A stretch of DNA of 33,077 bases from Asterionellopsis glacialis (lineage: Eukaryota; Bacillariophyta; Plagiogrammaphyceae; Rhaphoneidales; Asterionellopsidaceae). Of this stretch, positions 17,102 to 26,911 are shown piece after piece; position 1 is the stretch's first letter; the number at the start of each line of letters is the position of its first letter. Below the pieces are notes generated by a model, which made no database searches, was not told the origin of the DNA, and was given only the letters and a program-made list of their open reading frames with translations. The stretch spans positions 1 through 33,077 of the forward strand of contig WKLE02000813.1 in NCBI GenBank assembly GCA_014885115.2, given 5' to 3'. Made by a program: the position numbers and the translations under genes.

Positions 17102-19324
17102 ATGAAGAGAATAATGAATGCTCCACAGTATGACACAACTTCCTTTTCGTATACTCCAACAACGTCTCAGAAAACAACTCAAACAAGAACTACAGCTACA
17201 GTTTGTTCCTCACGAGGTAGAGGCAATCGTCGTAATACGTATCACCGTGAGCAACAACACCATGTGCACCAAACATCTTATCATGAACAACAAAAACTGC
17301 TAGAGATTCCTCCTTCTCCTCCGCTTTCTTCTCCTTTGGTACAACAAGAGCAACAACAGGAACGGTATTTCGAACAAAACGAAGAACTACTAAAAGGACA
17401 GGAATTCAAAGATCATTCAACGAAAATGAACCGCGACATGACATTATCATCGTCGGGCAAAAGAGGTAAAATGAAGTATTACTGCGATGCAGATACTCCT
17501 CATAATACTCTTCCTACTTCCCATCATCATCTTTTTCAACCTGGTCCAAAAAGACAACGACAACATTATTGCGGACACGGTCGGGGTCGAGGTCGAGGTC
17601 GTGGCCGTGAATTTCTTCCAACTCAAAGTGGTGATAAAAGAGCTTTTTTCCCTATTCAAACTCCATTGCCATCTCATTTTCAAGGGGCAGCAGCACGAAA
17701 CAGAAACAAAGAATGTGATGATCATGATCTTTTGGAAAAGGGCACAAGTTCTGATTGTGCAACAACGAAAAGTGCTTCTACAGACGACAGTACTGCCATG
17801 GTGGAAATGCCTCGTAGTCGTGAGATTAGGAAACGTGTTGCATCGGAAAGTGCTAATCAGATGAATATGACGCAAGCAAGAACGAAAGCATCTCAAGCTG
17901 CTGCGAAAGCCTATCAAGACGCTTTACAATTTCATACAGCAGGTGGGAATTGCACGGGGCCTCAAATGCTACCTCAGGTACCACCACCACACCGTAATCC
18001 TGGTAGGAATGTCGAAAATCAAAACATGGCAGGAACCAGATCAAAAGCATCTCAAATTGCTGTTAGGGCTTATCAAGACGGTTTGCCATATCAGACAGGA
18101 GGTGGTAATGGTCCTCAACTACCACCTCCAGCACTACAACGCCACAGCGTCGAAAATCAAAACATGACGCAAGCAAGAACGAAAGCATCTCAAGCTGCTG
18201 CGAAAGCCTATCAAGACGCTTTACAATTTCATACAGGAGGTGGCAATGGCATGTGTCCTCAAATACAACCTCGGGTACCACCACCGTATCACAATATTAG
18301 TAGTGATGTTGAAAATCAAAACATGACGCAAGCAAGAACGAAAGCATCTCAAGCTGCTGCGAAAGCCTATCAAGAGGCTTTGCAATTTCATACAGGAGGT
18401 GGCAATGGCATGGGTCCTCAAATACAACCTCAGGTACCACCACCTTATCACAATATTAGTAGTGATGTTGAAAGTCGAAAAATGGCAGAAGCATTATCAA
18501 AAGCATCTCAAATTGCCGCTGAAGCCTATCAAAACGCTTTGCAATATTTTATAGGTGGGAATAACACAGCTCCTCAAATACTACCTCGCGTACAACCACC
18601 CCAACGCAATACTGGTAGGAATTTCGAAAATTCAAAATTGGCAGAAGCAAGATCAAAAGCATCTCAAACTGCTGCGAAAGCATATCAAGAAGCCTTACAA
18701 TATCATGTTGGAGTTGGGAAAGACAATAATCCTCAAATGCAAGTTGCTCCTAAAGCCAATCAAGAAGCCTTACACTACCATGCAGGAGTTGGGAATGACA
18801 TAGGCCCTCAAATACCGCCTCTACCACCAGTTCCAGGCAATGGTGCTACCAAGACTATCATAAAGCCTCGTCTAGATACCACTGAGACGGGGATCGATTC
18901 GTTGAATGACGAAAATCAACAAGTGGCCGAAGCAAAAGCATCTCAAGCTGCTGTTAAGGCCTACCAAGACACCTTACAGGCGATCGGAGCAGGTTGGTGT
19001 TGTGAGGGTCTAATACCACCTCCAGCACCACCACAACCAATCTTCGATCATCCATTACCACCGACGGGGTACAAACACCCTCTTCTCTTCCCTCTTGCTG
19101 CTCCTGTAGGTCCTGATGAGTATCAGTACCCTTACCTTACACAAGAACAAGAACAACATATTGAACAAGAACCCGATCGAGTTATCTCTAAGCATGATGA
19201 TTCTCCTTGTATAGACGAATGTCACCATAATGCTGATCAAAGTATTGCAGATGATTCATCTGGATTTAGTGCAATGCAACCTCCAGTACCACCTACTAGT
19301 AGTAGTACAATTGTTAATGCGTAG
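17102..19324 (+). CDS. RG-rich protein with 53-residue tandem repeats
   Basis: 740 codons. The N-terminal third is Gln/His-rich and contains an Arg-Gly run (GHGRGRGRGRGREF, about 156-170), as in RNA-binding or nucleolar proteins. From about 250 onward there are six clear repeats plus two degenerate ones. Each begins MTQARTKASQAAAKAYQ or a variant, then LQFHTGGGN, then a Pro-rich part such as QVPPPYHN and VENQ. The Ala-rich half is probably a helix and the Pro-rich half a linker. The frame stops at TAG 19322, but the next 37 codons in the same frame read on (EIASETSINNTDEGNDEKQQ) into a helicase-associated domain start. The annotated protein may therefore be a truncated version of a longer ancestor. 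The function is unknown; an RNA-binding role is inference. Confidence 0.75.
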   Translation: MKRIMNAPQYDTTSFSYTPTTSQKTTQTRTTATVCSSRGRGNRRNTYHREQQHHVHQTSYHEQQKLLEIPPSPPLSSPLVQQEQQQERYFEQNEELLKGQEFKDHSTKMNRDMTLSSSGKRGKMKYYCDADTPHNTLPTSHHHLFQPGPKRQRQHYCGHGRGRGRGRGREFLPTQSGDKRAFFPIQTPLPSHFQGAAARNRNKECDDHDLLEKGTSSDCATTKSASTDDSTAMVEMPRSREIRKRVASESANQMNMTQARTKASQAAAKAYQDALQFHTAGGNCTGPQMLPQVPPPHRNPGRNVENQNMAGTRSKASQIAVRAYQDGLPYQTGGGNGPQLPPPALQRHSVENQNMTQARTKASQAAAKAYQDALQFHTGGGNGMCPQIQPRVPPPYHNISSDVENQNMTQARTKASQAAAKAYQEALQFHTGGGNGMGPQIQPQVPPPYHNISSDVESRKMAEALSKASQIAAEAYQNALQYFIGGNNTAPQILPRVQPPQRNTGRNFENSKLAEARSKASQTAAKAYQEALQYHVGVGKDNNPQMQVAPKANQEALHYHAGVGNDIGPQIPPLPPVPGNGATKTIIKPRLDTTETGIDSLNDENQQVAEAKASQAAVKAYQDTLQAIGAGWCCEGLIPPPAPPQPIFDHPLPPTGYKHPLLFPLAAPVGPDEYQYPYLTQEQEQHIEQEPDRVISKHDDSPCIDECHHNADQSIADDSSGFSAMQPPVPPTSSSTIVNA
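17867..18990 (+). repeat. tandem repeat, 159-nt unit (53 codons)
   Basis: Unit starts, marked by the MTQAR or equivalent codon, are at 17867, 18026, 18164, 18323, 18482 and 18638. Spacings are 159, 138, 159, 159 and 156 bases. A degenerate unit is near 18742 and another at 18923. Units at 17867, 18164 and 18323 share a nearly identical 70-base head, so they duplicated recently or are homogenised by conversion. Unit 2 is shorter and more divergent although it lies between near-identical units, which suggests duplication of blocks rather than of single units. Confidence 0.9.
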
Positions 19325-19909
19325 GAAATTGCAAGTGAAACGAGTATCAACAACACTGATGAAGGCAATGATGAAAAACAACAGAATAGTAATACGAGAG
19401 GTTACAGAAATATCAAGGACCAATGGGATGACATTGTTTGAACTTTTGTTGAAATATAAAGAAAATTATGGACACACAGATGTACCCTTCGAAGACAATG
19501 ATAATTAGGATACGACCAACAACAACGACGACAATTGTGAGGATCACGGTGATATCATTTCTCTACGAAATTCACAATATGATTCGCGTGAGTTAGGCAA
19601 ATGGGTTTACATTCAAAAGAATCTCAAAGACAGAAGTTGAACGAAATTGGTTTAAATTGGTCCTTTCATTCCGGGAGAGAAAGGGATCGCCGATGGAGGA
19701 ATAATTTTGAACAACTTGCCAGTTTTCAGCAAAAATATGGTCATTGTCGAGTGGCTGATCATATTTTAGAAAACTTTGAAGAATATTCGGCATTATCCAT
19801 TTGGGCTCATCAAGAAAAGAAAAGCTTGAAAGATGAGAGTAAAAGTAGTAATCCAGGATCTCAAGTGAGACTGAGACAACTTGCTTCGATTGGCTTCTTC
19901 AATAAATAA
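19325..19909 (+). pseudogene. disabled helicase-associated (HA) repeat tail
   Basis: HA-type motifs appear in order but in alternating frames. Frame 2 carries RGYRNIKDQWDD up to about 19430. Frame 0 carries LFELLLKYKENYGHTDVPFE, a TAG at 19506, then RELGKWVYIQKNLKDR up to about 19630. Frame 2 again carries KLNEIGLNWSF, WRNNFEQLASFQQKYGHCRV, LSIWAHQEKKSLKD and RLRQLASIGF, ending at 19909. The W...F..L..YK...GH..VP and LG.WV..Q motifs are hallmarks of the HA domain abundant in diatoms. Two stops (19322, 19506) and two frame changes mean it cannot be translated as one piece. Introns that would repair it are not evident. It directly extends the frame of the repeat protein upstream. Confidence 0.7.
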
Positions 19910-19952
19910 GAAACCTTTCAGCTATCAAAGCCTTATAGAATAGAATACTATT

Positions 19953-21023
19953 TTATAATGCTGATCTTGGAATAATGTACAGACTGGTGCCTTCTGCATA
20001 TAATGTTTTACCATCTAAACTAGTTAATTGTGCTTCAAAGAAAACTTTCCGACGACTCGGCTGTTGTCCTTGAGGTGTTTTGGTATGATGCACCCTCATA
20101 ATAGCATTGCATCCTGCAGGTACAGGTTTACGAAAATTAATAACTAAATTTGCTGTAAATGCCATTTTAATACCCATGACTTCATATGCAAATCCCATGG
20201 CATCGTCAAATAACAATGACACAACACCGCCATGAACAATACCCGCATGACCATCTAAATTTTGACCAAAATGTAATACAGCTACAACAACTTCATCATT
20301 TCCATTATTCTCTTTTGCTGTAGAGGAGGAGGAGGAGGAGGAGGAGGGTTGTTCCTTGGCTCCATCACCGTCATTGCCGGTGGTTGGAGTAGAAGTAGGA
20401 GTATCATTCACACGACGATAAACTTCATATCGATCAATAAGTCCTGGTTTCAATAATTGACCAAAAATAATATGAGATGTATGTTCTGTTCTATCTGGTA
20501 AAGGAACTTTTTCATAATGAAAAGATGTATCATTCTTGCTATTTTTCCATATCAAATCAAAATCATCATACTGTTGTTGTTGTGGATCCTCTTCTTCTTC
20601 TCCCTGTGCTTCACAGTGTACAACTGTTAAGAATGATCTTTGCCATGATGATAACATACTATCCCATGATTTTGGAAATTCAACAGATTTATGTTTTTTG
20701 TTTTTCTGTTGCTGCCGTTGAGTCATAATACTGTTTTGACTAGTAGCAAAATGATGTTTTGGCGTTGTTGTTTGTGGAATAAATGCTGCTGTTTGACTGC
20801 TACATTTATTCGGCTTTATGGTACAAATTGTATCAGTATCAGAACTCATCCTGCTGCTGCTAGCAGGTAATCCTATTGTTGTTGCAGTTGCCACAGCAGC
20901 TGCTGCAGCGGCTACCACAAGAGTTGTCACACTTGATTTTCTGATAAAACCTTGATTTTTAGAATAGAGCGTTGATGAAGGATATCGGAATGATCTTGTA
21001 AAAAAAGAAGTATATTGACTCAT
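19953..21023 (-). CDS. hotdog-fold acyl-CoA thioesterase (PaaI/THEM4-like)
   Basis: 356 residues. The C-terminal hotdog domain (about 245-352) contains DGHAGIVHGGVVSLLFDDAM. This is the HGG-type helix start with an acidic residue, as in 4HBT thioesterases that hydrolyse acyl-CoA. FRKPVPAG and the EAQLTSLDGKTLYAEG strand pair complete the fold. The N-terminus is Arg/Ser-rich without acids (FFTRSFRYPSSTLYSK), then has an Ala-rich hydrophobic stretch (about 34-48), which suggests mitochondrial import or inner-membrane anchoring. About 100 residues of low-complexity linker follow, and a poly-Ser run (AGG/GGA repeat on the plus strand near 20325-20347) lies inside the domain before the last strands. 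Fatty-acid or CoA turnover is the likely role. Confidence 0.85.
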   Translation of the reverse strand: MSQYTSFFTRSFRYPSSTLYSKNQGFIRKSSVTTLVVAAAAAAVATATTIGLPASSSRMSSDTDTICTIKPNKCSSQTAAFIPQTTTPKHHFATSQNSIMTQRQQQKNKKHKSVEFPKSWDSMLSSWQRSFLTVVHCEAQGEEEEDPQQQQYDDFDLIWKNSKNDTSFHYEKVPLPDRTEHTSHIIFGQLLKPGLIDRYEVYRRVNDTPTSTPTTGNDGDGAKEQPSSSSSSSSTAKENNGNDEVVVAVLHFGQNLDGHAGIVHGGVVSLLFDDAMGFAYEVMGIKMAFTANLVINFRKPVPAGCNAIMRVHHTKTPQGQQPSRRKVFFEAQLTSLDGKTLYAEGTSLYIIPRSAL

Positions 21024-22534
21024 ACCTCAAGAAGACCAAGGTAGTTTTTTTGAAAAGATTGGAGAAAAACAGGGGGGGGGAGGTTGTTCTTTTGATGTCG
21101 CCATCAGTCTCAATCATATATTATTAAAACACACAACGCTACACTCTCTAGGACTACGATCTACTCTAGAGAGAGAGATGGAGAATTTTCAAAACCACCA
21201 ACTGGTACGGCAGACAACAGAAGATAGAGTCCCAAAAGGCCAAAATGGACCACAGACCTCCGCAGACATGGACACTTCTCATTTTGTACTTCTTTGGGTT
21301 ATACCCACTATTAACTATAAGAAGAGATCGAACTGTGAGGAACGAAAATTAGCTAACAGGGTACTAGTACATAACTTCTTAGTAAAAAGTTAGAAAATGA
21401 GGAATTAGCAGTTTAGATCAAGGTCATTTAATAGGTTATGAGGGCAACTTAATAGGTTATGAGGTTAGTCTCCACCCTTTGAATAGGCCCCAAATAGTAT
21501 TAATTAAATTAGATGGAATAAGAGAATAGTTTGAAACAGGTAAAAATCAATGATTTGCCGGATCCAGTAAAGATCAATGTTATAAAAAGCATATGGCAGA
21601 AAATCATTTTTTTTCTTCATATTAAAATTTCAAAACAGCCATTTGGTTCTTAATCTTATCATATTTACTTAAGTATGTTTTAGAAACGGAATACACCTTT
21701 TATTTTTCAATCTTGCTTGAACTATAAATTCAAGTTAGACCTCATTTTCAAAGAATGAAGGGCTATAATGAAATTTCTTCCTTTTTCTTATGCCTGTCTT
21801 TATTCAATTTTTGAGTCTTGATCAACAGCTGTTATTGTGCATGTAAATTTTTGGGGGGATAAATCCTCGGGAGATCTTCGGAGGAATAATGTTCTTTGAA
21901 AACGCTTACGCACGAACTTTGATAATCTTGGAAACAATAATGATATATTACTTAAGACTATTGCCAGGTTATAATTGGTAAAAATAAAAGTGAGTTCATA
22001 ACTTTCTATTCTTACAATGCTTTTTGAAATTAATATATATTTTTCCTAAAATACTTATCGTACTGTTTAGTAGAAAGTTGCCAGAAAGTGCACTGCTCAC
22101 CTATTATTTACTACTGTAAATTATTTTTACTTACTATCAAAAAAGACATTTGGTAGGGGTATATTTTTTGTTTCTATCGAACTTCCTCGCTACAACTGTA
22201 CCATCAGATAATACAAGATCCACTGCAGATAACAAAGTACTTTAACCTTGTTTTTTTACCTATATTGGATTTACACCACTCTAAAGTACATATTATGATT
22301 TCATAGAAACTATGTGGTACTCAAAGAACCTTATAACTGATTTTCTGTTTCGATCTTGTCCCCTCCGATGGTAGGAGAATCGCCATCAGAAAAAAAGCAG
22401 AGTTGATTTGCAAATACACATAAAACGCATAATACACACAAACATCAAGGATAACCTCTTCCATAAAAATACCTTTGATTCAACAAGCACAAAACAATAA
22501 AATTATTAGATCAAACCAAGTCATCCATTACACC
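21024..22534. other. AT-rich spacer between divergent genes
   Basis: 1.5 kb between the thioesterase (-) and the TPR gene (+). No coding segment is convincing. It contains a G9 run near 21072-21080, a CTCTAGAGAGAGAG motif at about 21171-21178, a two-copy 21-nt direct repeat at 21428-21464 (TTAATAGGTTATGAGG twice) and several poly-T tracts. The frame at 22475-22534 upstream of the TPR gene is open but lacks an ATG. Confidence 0.55.
21428..21464. repeat. two-copy direct repeat, 21-nt period
   Basis: TTAATAGGTTATGAGG occurs at 21428-21443 and 21449-21464 separated by five bases. It lies in non-coding DNA and is too short to assign to any element. Confidence 0.7.
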
Positions 22535-23221
22535 ATGAACACCGCTATCGAATACAACAATCTAGGTGTTGCTTTCTTAGAAGAAGGAAAAATTGACGAA
22601 GCACTTGATGTATTCAAAGACGCTGTTGAATTATCACTTTCGATTGTTAGAGGACGACCTGCAGATCCATGTGGTAAATCGGAACAGTGCAACAGCGTAC
22701 ACAATGGACAACTTGATATGACGCCAATTCCAATACCAGCTCGAATAAATGGAGAAGCGCGTGTAAATTCTTGTTGTCTCTTCAAGAATGCTATTTATAT
22801 ACCGGTTGAATATTGCTTGCTGGGTAGTTCCGATTGGCTTAGATTTTGTTCTGCCATGATACTTTACAATAGCGCCCTTGCATTCCATTTGAAATCTTTT
22901 GAATGGTCTGATAGTGCGCTTTGCTTGAAGAAAGCATTAAAACTCTATGAAGTATCATACAAGCTAGTCAAGTCTCTTGAGAGAGTAGATGGATCGGTGC
23001 TAACAGTTCATGTCATTATGGCTATGCTAAACAATATTGGTTTTATCTACTACCAAATAGGTCGATATCGTGTTGCAGCAGAATTTTTTTCACGGCTATC
23101 AACAACAGTTACATCACTGGGTGGATCAAGTTTTGCCAACATCATTCCGGGAAAAGATTTCGAATTCTTTCTATTGAATGTTATGGTCCTTGTGGAACCC
23201 TCAACAGCTTTGGCGGCTTAG
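22535..23221 (+). CDS. TPR-like repeat protein
   Basis: 228 residues from ATG at 22535; the frame is open for 20 codons upstream but only from a TTG. The first TPR is at about 6-38 (YNNLGVAFLEEGKIDEALDV), with the G.A...G....A pattern. A second helical pair is at about 108-148 (ILYNSALAFHLKSFEWSDSA), and a third TPR at about 160-195 (NNIGFIYYQIGRYRVAAEFF). This spaced-TPR layout, with a variable insert after the first unit, is typical of a family expanded in diatoms whose function is not known. TPRs act as protein-binding scaffolds. No targeting signal is seen. Confidence 0.82.
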   Translation: MNTAIEYNNLGVAFLEEGKIDEALDVFKDAVELSLSIVRGRPADPCGKSEQCNSVHNGQLDMTPIPIPARINGEARVNSCCLFKNAIYIPVEYCLLGSSDWLRFCSAMILYNSALAFHLKSFEWSDSALCLKKALKLYEVSYKLVKSLERVDGSVLTVHVIMAMLNNIGFIYYQIGRYRVAAEFFSRLSTTVTSLGGSSFANIIPGKDFEFFLLNVMVLVEPSTALAA

Positions 23222-23861
23222 AGAACAATGTACATCGACGGGTAGATATAGTGTCAGGGGGTGGGGGTACATTCTACATGCTATAGTAGTGATTTAAATA
23301 AAAACATAAAAGAAATGTACATGTATAATTTTAGTCGAAAAATTCCCTTGGCTTTACTTTTGTCGAATATAAAACAAACATTATACTTATTTGTTAGTTT
23401 ATTATTAAACATTAATTTAAAAATTTCTCTTTCATCCCCCCCCCCCTTGTTTTTCTGCTGAAGTCGTAATCAAATTGTCTTTAGCAGAAGTGGGATTTTT
23501 GCTTGTCTCCGTGATTTGATCGAGATAAAAACATCCAGGACTTACAGTCGAAAGGGAATCTGAGGCTTTGGTTCGATAGAACGTGGGGTTCTACGGTAGT
23601 GTTTGGATTCTGATAATTACAACGTTTACAAGTAGAAAACACAAATTATACATGAAAAACATGATTTTGTATTATATCATAGAAAATGTACACAACAATT
23701 ACTGCAGTAAAGTTGTTTATCTTTTTTGTTTTTTTTACTTCCTTTCTTCATCTGACGGTTCGGTATTACATGTCTCTTGTTTTTTCTTTCTTCATTGCTC
23801 TCTTATTCGATGCATACGAGCACTGCATACTTATATTTTTCCAATTCTTGTATTATCATTT
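23222..23861. other. spacer between convergent genes
   Basis: 640 bases holding both 3' flanks. It is AT-rich with long T runs and a run of 11 C residues at 23436-23446. Open frames here encode only Phe/Leu/Ser-rich strings from the T-rich DNA. No gene is supported. Confidence 0.55.
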
Positions 23862-25411
23862 TTACCATTCATCATCTTCATTATCCCCGATATCGTTCCC
23901 TTCCTGTTCCGCGACTTGGAGTGCAGCTAAGGCTGCTGTAGCTACGTTATTTGCAACTTCAGTGGTATCCATAGGTTCATCTTCTGCTGATGGCGGCGGT
24001 GCTTCTTCTTCCTCCGGGACTGTTGGTACTTTTTGATTCTTCGTATCAGTTTCATCTTCTTGTGGTGCCAATTTGATACCTCTAGCTTTCAAAAGTCCAT
24101 GCAAACCCTTGGATTGTTTGGTCAGTTGTTTTGCCATAAGCTTTTGACTTTGACGCAATGCCCTCATATCCTCTTCTAATTGTCCATAGGCAGTAATGAT
24201 TAATTGGTCATCATGATCTATAGTAATTTGGGCAAGATCATTGGACAAGGTTTGGATATTCTTGTTTAACTTTTGAATCGTTTTATCCTTTTGTTCCACA
24301 GATCTTTGTAAGGATTGAATGTCACCCTGAAGACTTTGTTCTGCCTGTTGCAAGGTTTGAATTTGTTCATCACGTTTTGCCACCTCACGCAATGCCAAAG
24401 TCTCTTTTTCCTTTTTAGTTGTAATCATACTTTCTAGTTGACTACGATCACTTTTTAAGCCATCAATGATATTTTTCTTACTGTCCAACTCATTTTTGAG
24501 TTTCCCTTGTACGTTCTTTTCGACAAGAATCTCTTGTTGATGTTTCTTCTTGAGACACCCAATCTGTTCTAAATGTTGCATTTCACGTTCATCCCATCGT
24601 TTTTTCCATGATATTTCGATCTGAAGGTATGCATCCAGCGAACGTTGCAAGCATTCACGTACGACATTAATATCTTCCTGTTCTAGAATGGAGGTTTCTT
24701 CACCTTCATCTAGAATTTGAAGAGGTGTACGTCCCGAATTATCTTGGGCACGAATCGCATGCCAATTGGAAAGCACTAACAAATTAATAATTTCAGGTGT
24801 GGCACCACATTCCACAGCTACATGAAGTGGCATTTGTCCAAAGTCATTTTTAAGCGTAGCTGATTCAGGATAGGCGGATAATAAATTGGATATAAACCAT
24901 GCAGGTGGTTGTCTACGACAAGCCTAAATACATGCATACATACATTAACATAAATATAAGGTTTGAATACAAGATAGATGATAAAGAGAAGAGAAAAGGT
25001 TAGGACAAAAAGTGTTGGTGCGGTGGAATGAATAACTTGTTCAACCTTTTTACTCCTGTATTCTCTACACTAACTGAAACTTACTTCATGGATAGGTAAA
25101 CGACTCCATAAACTGTATCCCAAGTGTGTACTAATACCATTTCCAGTTTTTTTCACCCAAATACCAACATCTTTTTTATCTTTGGCAAAAGATAGATATG
25201 CTTGTTCCCAATCGCATTGTTCAATATGCAAGAACAATTCAGTTGCACCCTTGTTGTATAACCTTTCATTTTTCGGGTTAGGTTTAGAATGTGGGGAAGC
25301 ATTGGATGAAGAAGAACCAGAACCAGGATGATTATTATACGATTTCATAATGTTGTAATCACCACTGGAATCTTTCTTTTCTTCAAAAGTCGTTGTGGTT
25401 GTTTTTACCAT
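23862..25411 (-). CDS. ankyrin-repeat plus coiled-coil protein (two exons)
   Basis: Exon 1 is 25411-25085 and exon 2 is 24923-23862, joined in phase 0 across a 161-nt intron. The join makes SRLPIHEACRRQPPAWF, which restores an ankyrin repeat. The protein is 462 residues. Ankyrin repeats span about 53-200: LFLHIEQCDWEQAYLSF, RLPIHEAC, FGQMPLHVAVECGA, TPEIINLLV and NSGRTPLQIL. A long coiled coil follows (about 210-390, heptad-rich with many Gln, Lys and Glu), then an acidic, Pro-rich tail ending GDNEDDEW. This matches a diatom family with the same RLPIHEAC and GQ.PLH.AVECGA blocks. A scaffold or signalling role is inferred from the domains; no catalytic residues or targeting signal are seen. 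Confidence 0.88.
24924..25084 (-). other. intron of the ankyrin/coiled-coil gene, 161 nt
   Basis: The donor is GAA/GTAAGT at 25084 and the acceptor is TATTTAG/GC ending 24924, minus strand. The unspliced frame of exon 1 reads only four codons into the intron before a stop. The exon 2 frame is open upstream of its first Met exactly to this acceptor. Confidence 0.88.
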
Positions 25412-26911
25412 GATTTTTCTTGAGGTTTGTTGATTTTTTGTTGTTCTTTTTTTATTTAAGAAATTGGTACAGAGGAAAACGAAATCAAAGACTGTATATG
25501 GGTTTTAAAAGAGAGGTGCGAACAGCACAGATGTCGACACTCCTCGTGCTATGATTATTATTTTACCTTGATACTCACACGCACACAGTAGAAGTAGGAT
25601 AGTAAGCAACGTGTTTTTTACCCAAATCGCAAAAAGGATGTGAGGCTTCTTAGGAATAGAGGAGTCGGCAGGCGAGAATCAAATACCGTGTACGCAATGC
25701 TTTTCTTGATCTGTTCTCTTCTTTTCTACTGGTGGGAGATTTTGTTATCTTTTTTTGTATCGACAATAAAGAGTTCCGAACATAAACTTAGCGAGACCCA
25801 AGATTATCCAAATAAGTGCAATGGATTATAGTCTAGATCAAGCCGGCGCACAGAAAATCCATAGTACTCATTTTATTTACAAACAGTATATGGTAATAAA
25901 TAGTCAACGCATGAAAGTCAACGCATTTGAACCGTTATTAAACGTCCGCTATTTTACTCAACGGTCATTTAAATCTTTTTGATTCTGTACTTGGAAAATC
26001 TCCCTACTACGTGAAAATGATATATTATAAAATGACGATGTATTCAAATTTGATAGTATCTCGTTCTGGTACTATGTGACATTCATATATTATAAATTAT
26101 TATGCAACAAAATTTTAATCTCAATAAATGTTTGTTGAATCGATATTATTATGTGCGTATCCGTTGAACTCACTCAAACGTCCTGTCTATTTCTATGCAT
26201 TCCATATACACAGTGCTACTACATTTTGTATGTCTACGAGTACCTGGTACAACTAAACCAGTTAGCGAGCCTCCCGCCCATCGCACCCCCCCCAGTCGTA
26301 AGCGCGTGAATGTAAGGCAATATGTACGAGTGTTTTCCACAAGTTGAACCCCTTTTTCATTTTGTCTAATTAGAATATTCCCCCTGTTACGTAATAGATG
26401 CATCTATCTTACATATTGTACCTAAAAGTGCAAGAAAACAAACGGGGGAAGCAATAGAAATTTGCCACGAGTCAAGTTTGCCTGTGATGTGGTCCCCCTG
26501 GTCCATCTCACCTGAAGGCAAAAATCTAGAGACTAGACTAGAGAGCTGCGTCACGCCTTTCTCCATATATCTACTGTCCGTTTCTTCCACACTACAATAA
26601 ATAACACTCGAGAGTTTTTTTTTTTAATTTCCAGTGTCATTCACACAATACACGCACAAACATCTCAAGGAGTCGGTCTCTTTAGGACTAGGATTACCTC
26701 AACCCACTTCAAAAAGTTTTGACTTCTCATTTCATCAAAAGCAGAGAGACTTACATTACTACTACGTTTGGGACTCTCACAGGTTGTAGGCACTAAACAC
26801 CGGGGGGGGGGATATAACGGGAGGTGTTTACAAAGCATTGATAATAATATATTATTTTAAAACAGACTGTTTTGCTAGTCTACAAGAGCCGTTTTTTACG
26901 ACTAAATCACA
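25412..26911. other. spacer between divergent genes
   Basis: 1.5 kb holding the 5' flanks of the ankyrin gene (-) and the LSD1-like gene (+). No convincing coding segment or RNA gene is seen. It contains GAGTACCTGGTAC at about 26238-26250, TCTAGAGACTAGACTAGAGAGC at about 26525-26546, a T10-type tract near 26617 and a G10 run at 26802-26811. These motifs resemble those in other 5' flanks of the window. Confidence 0.5.

Noticed and set aside
23560..23600. GGTTCGAT string suggesting a tRNA T-loop
   Set aside because: The flanking five bases do not pair and no anticodon or acceptor stem can be drawn.
23583..24036. Two Phe/Leu/Ser-rich plus-strand frames near 115 codons
   Set aside because: They arise from T-rich 3' flank DNA and the antisense of the ankyrin gene tail; not membrane proteins.
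25640..26403. Two short frames sharing an LLRNRG string (25640-25831 on plus, 26170-26403 on minus)
   Set aside because: The similarity is limited to a few residues on opposite strands and the DNA is not repeated; chance.
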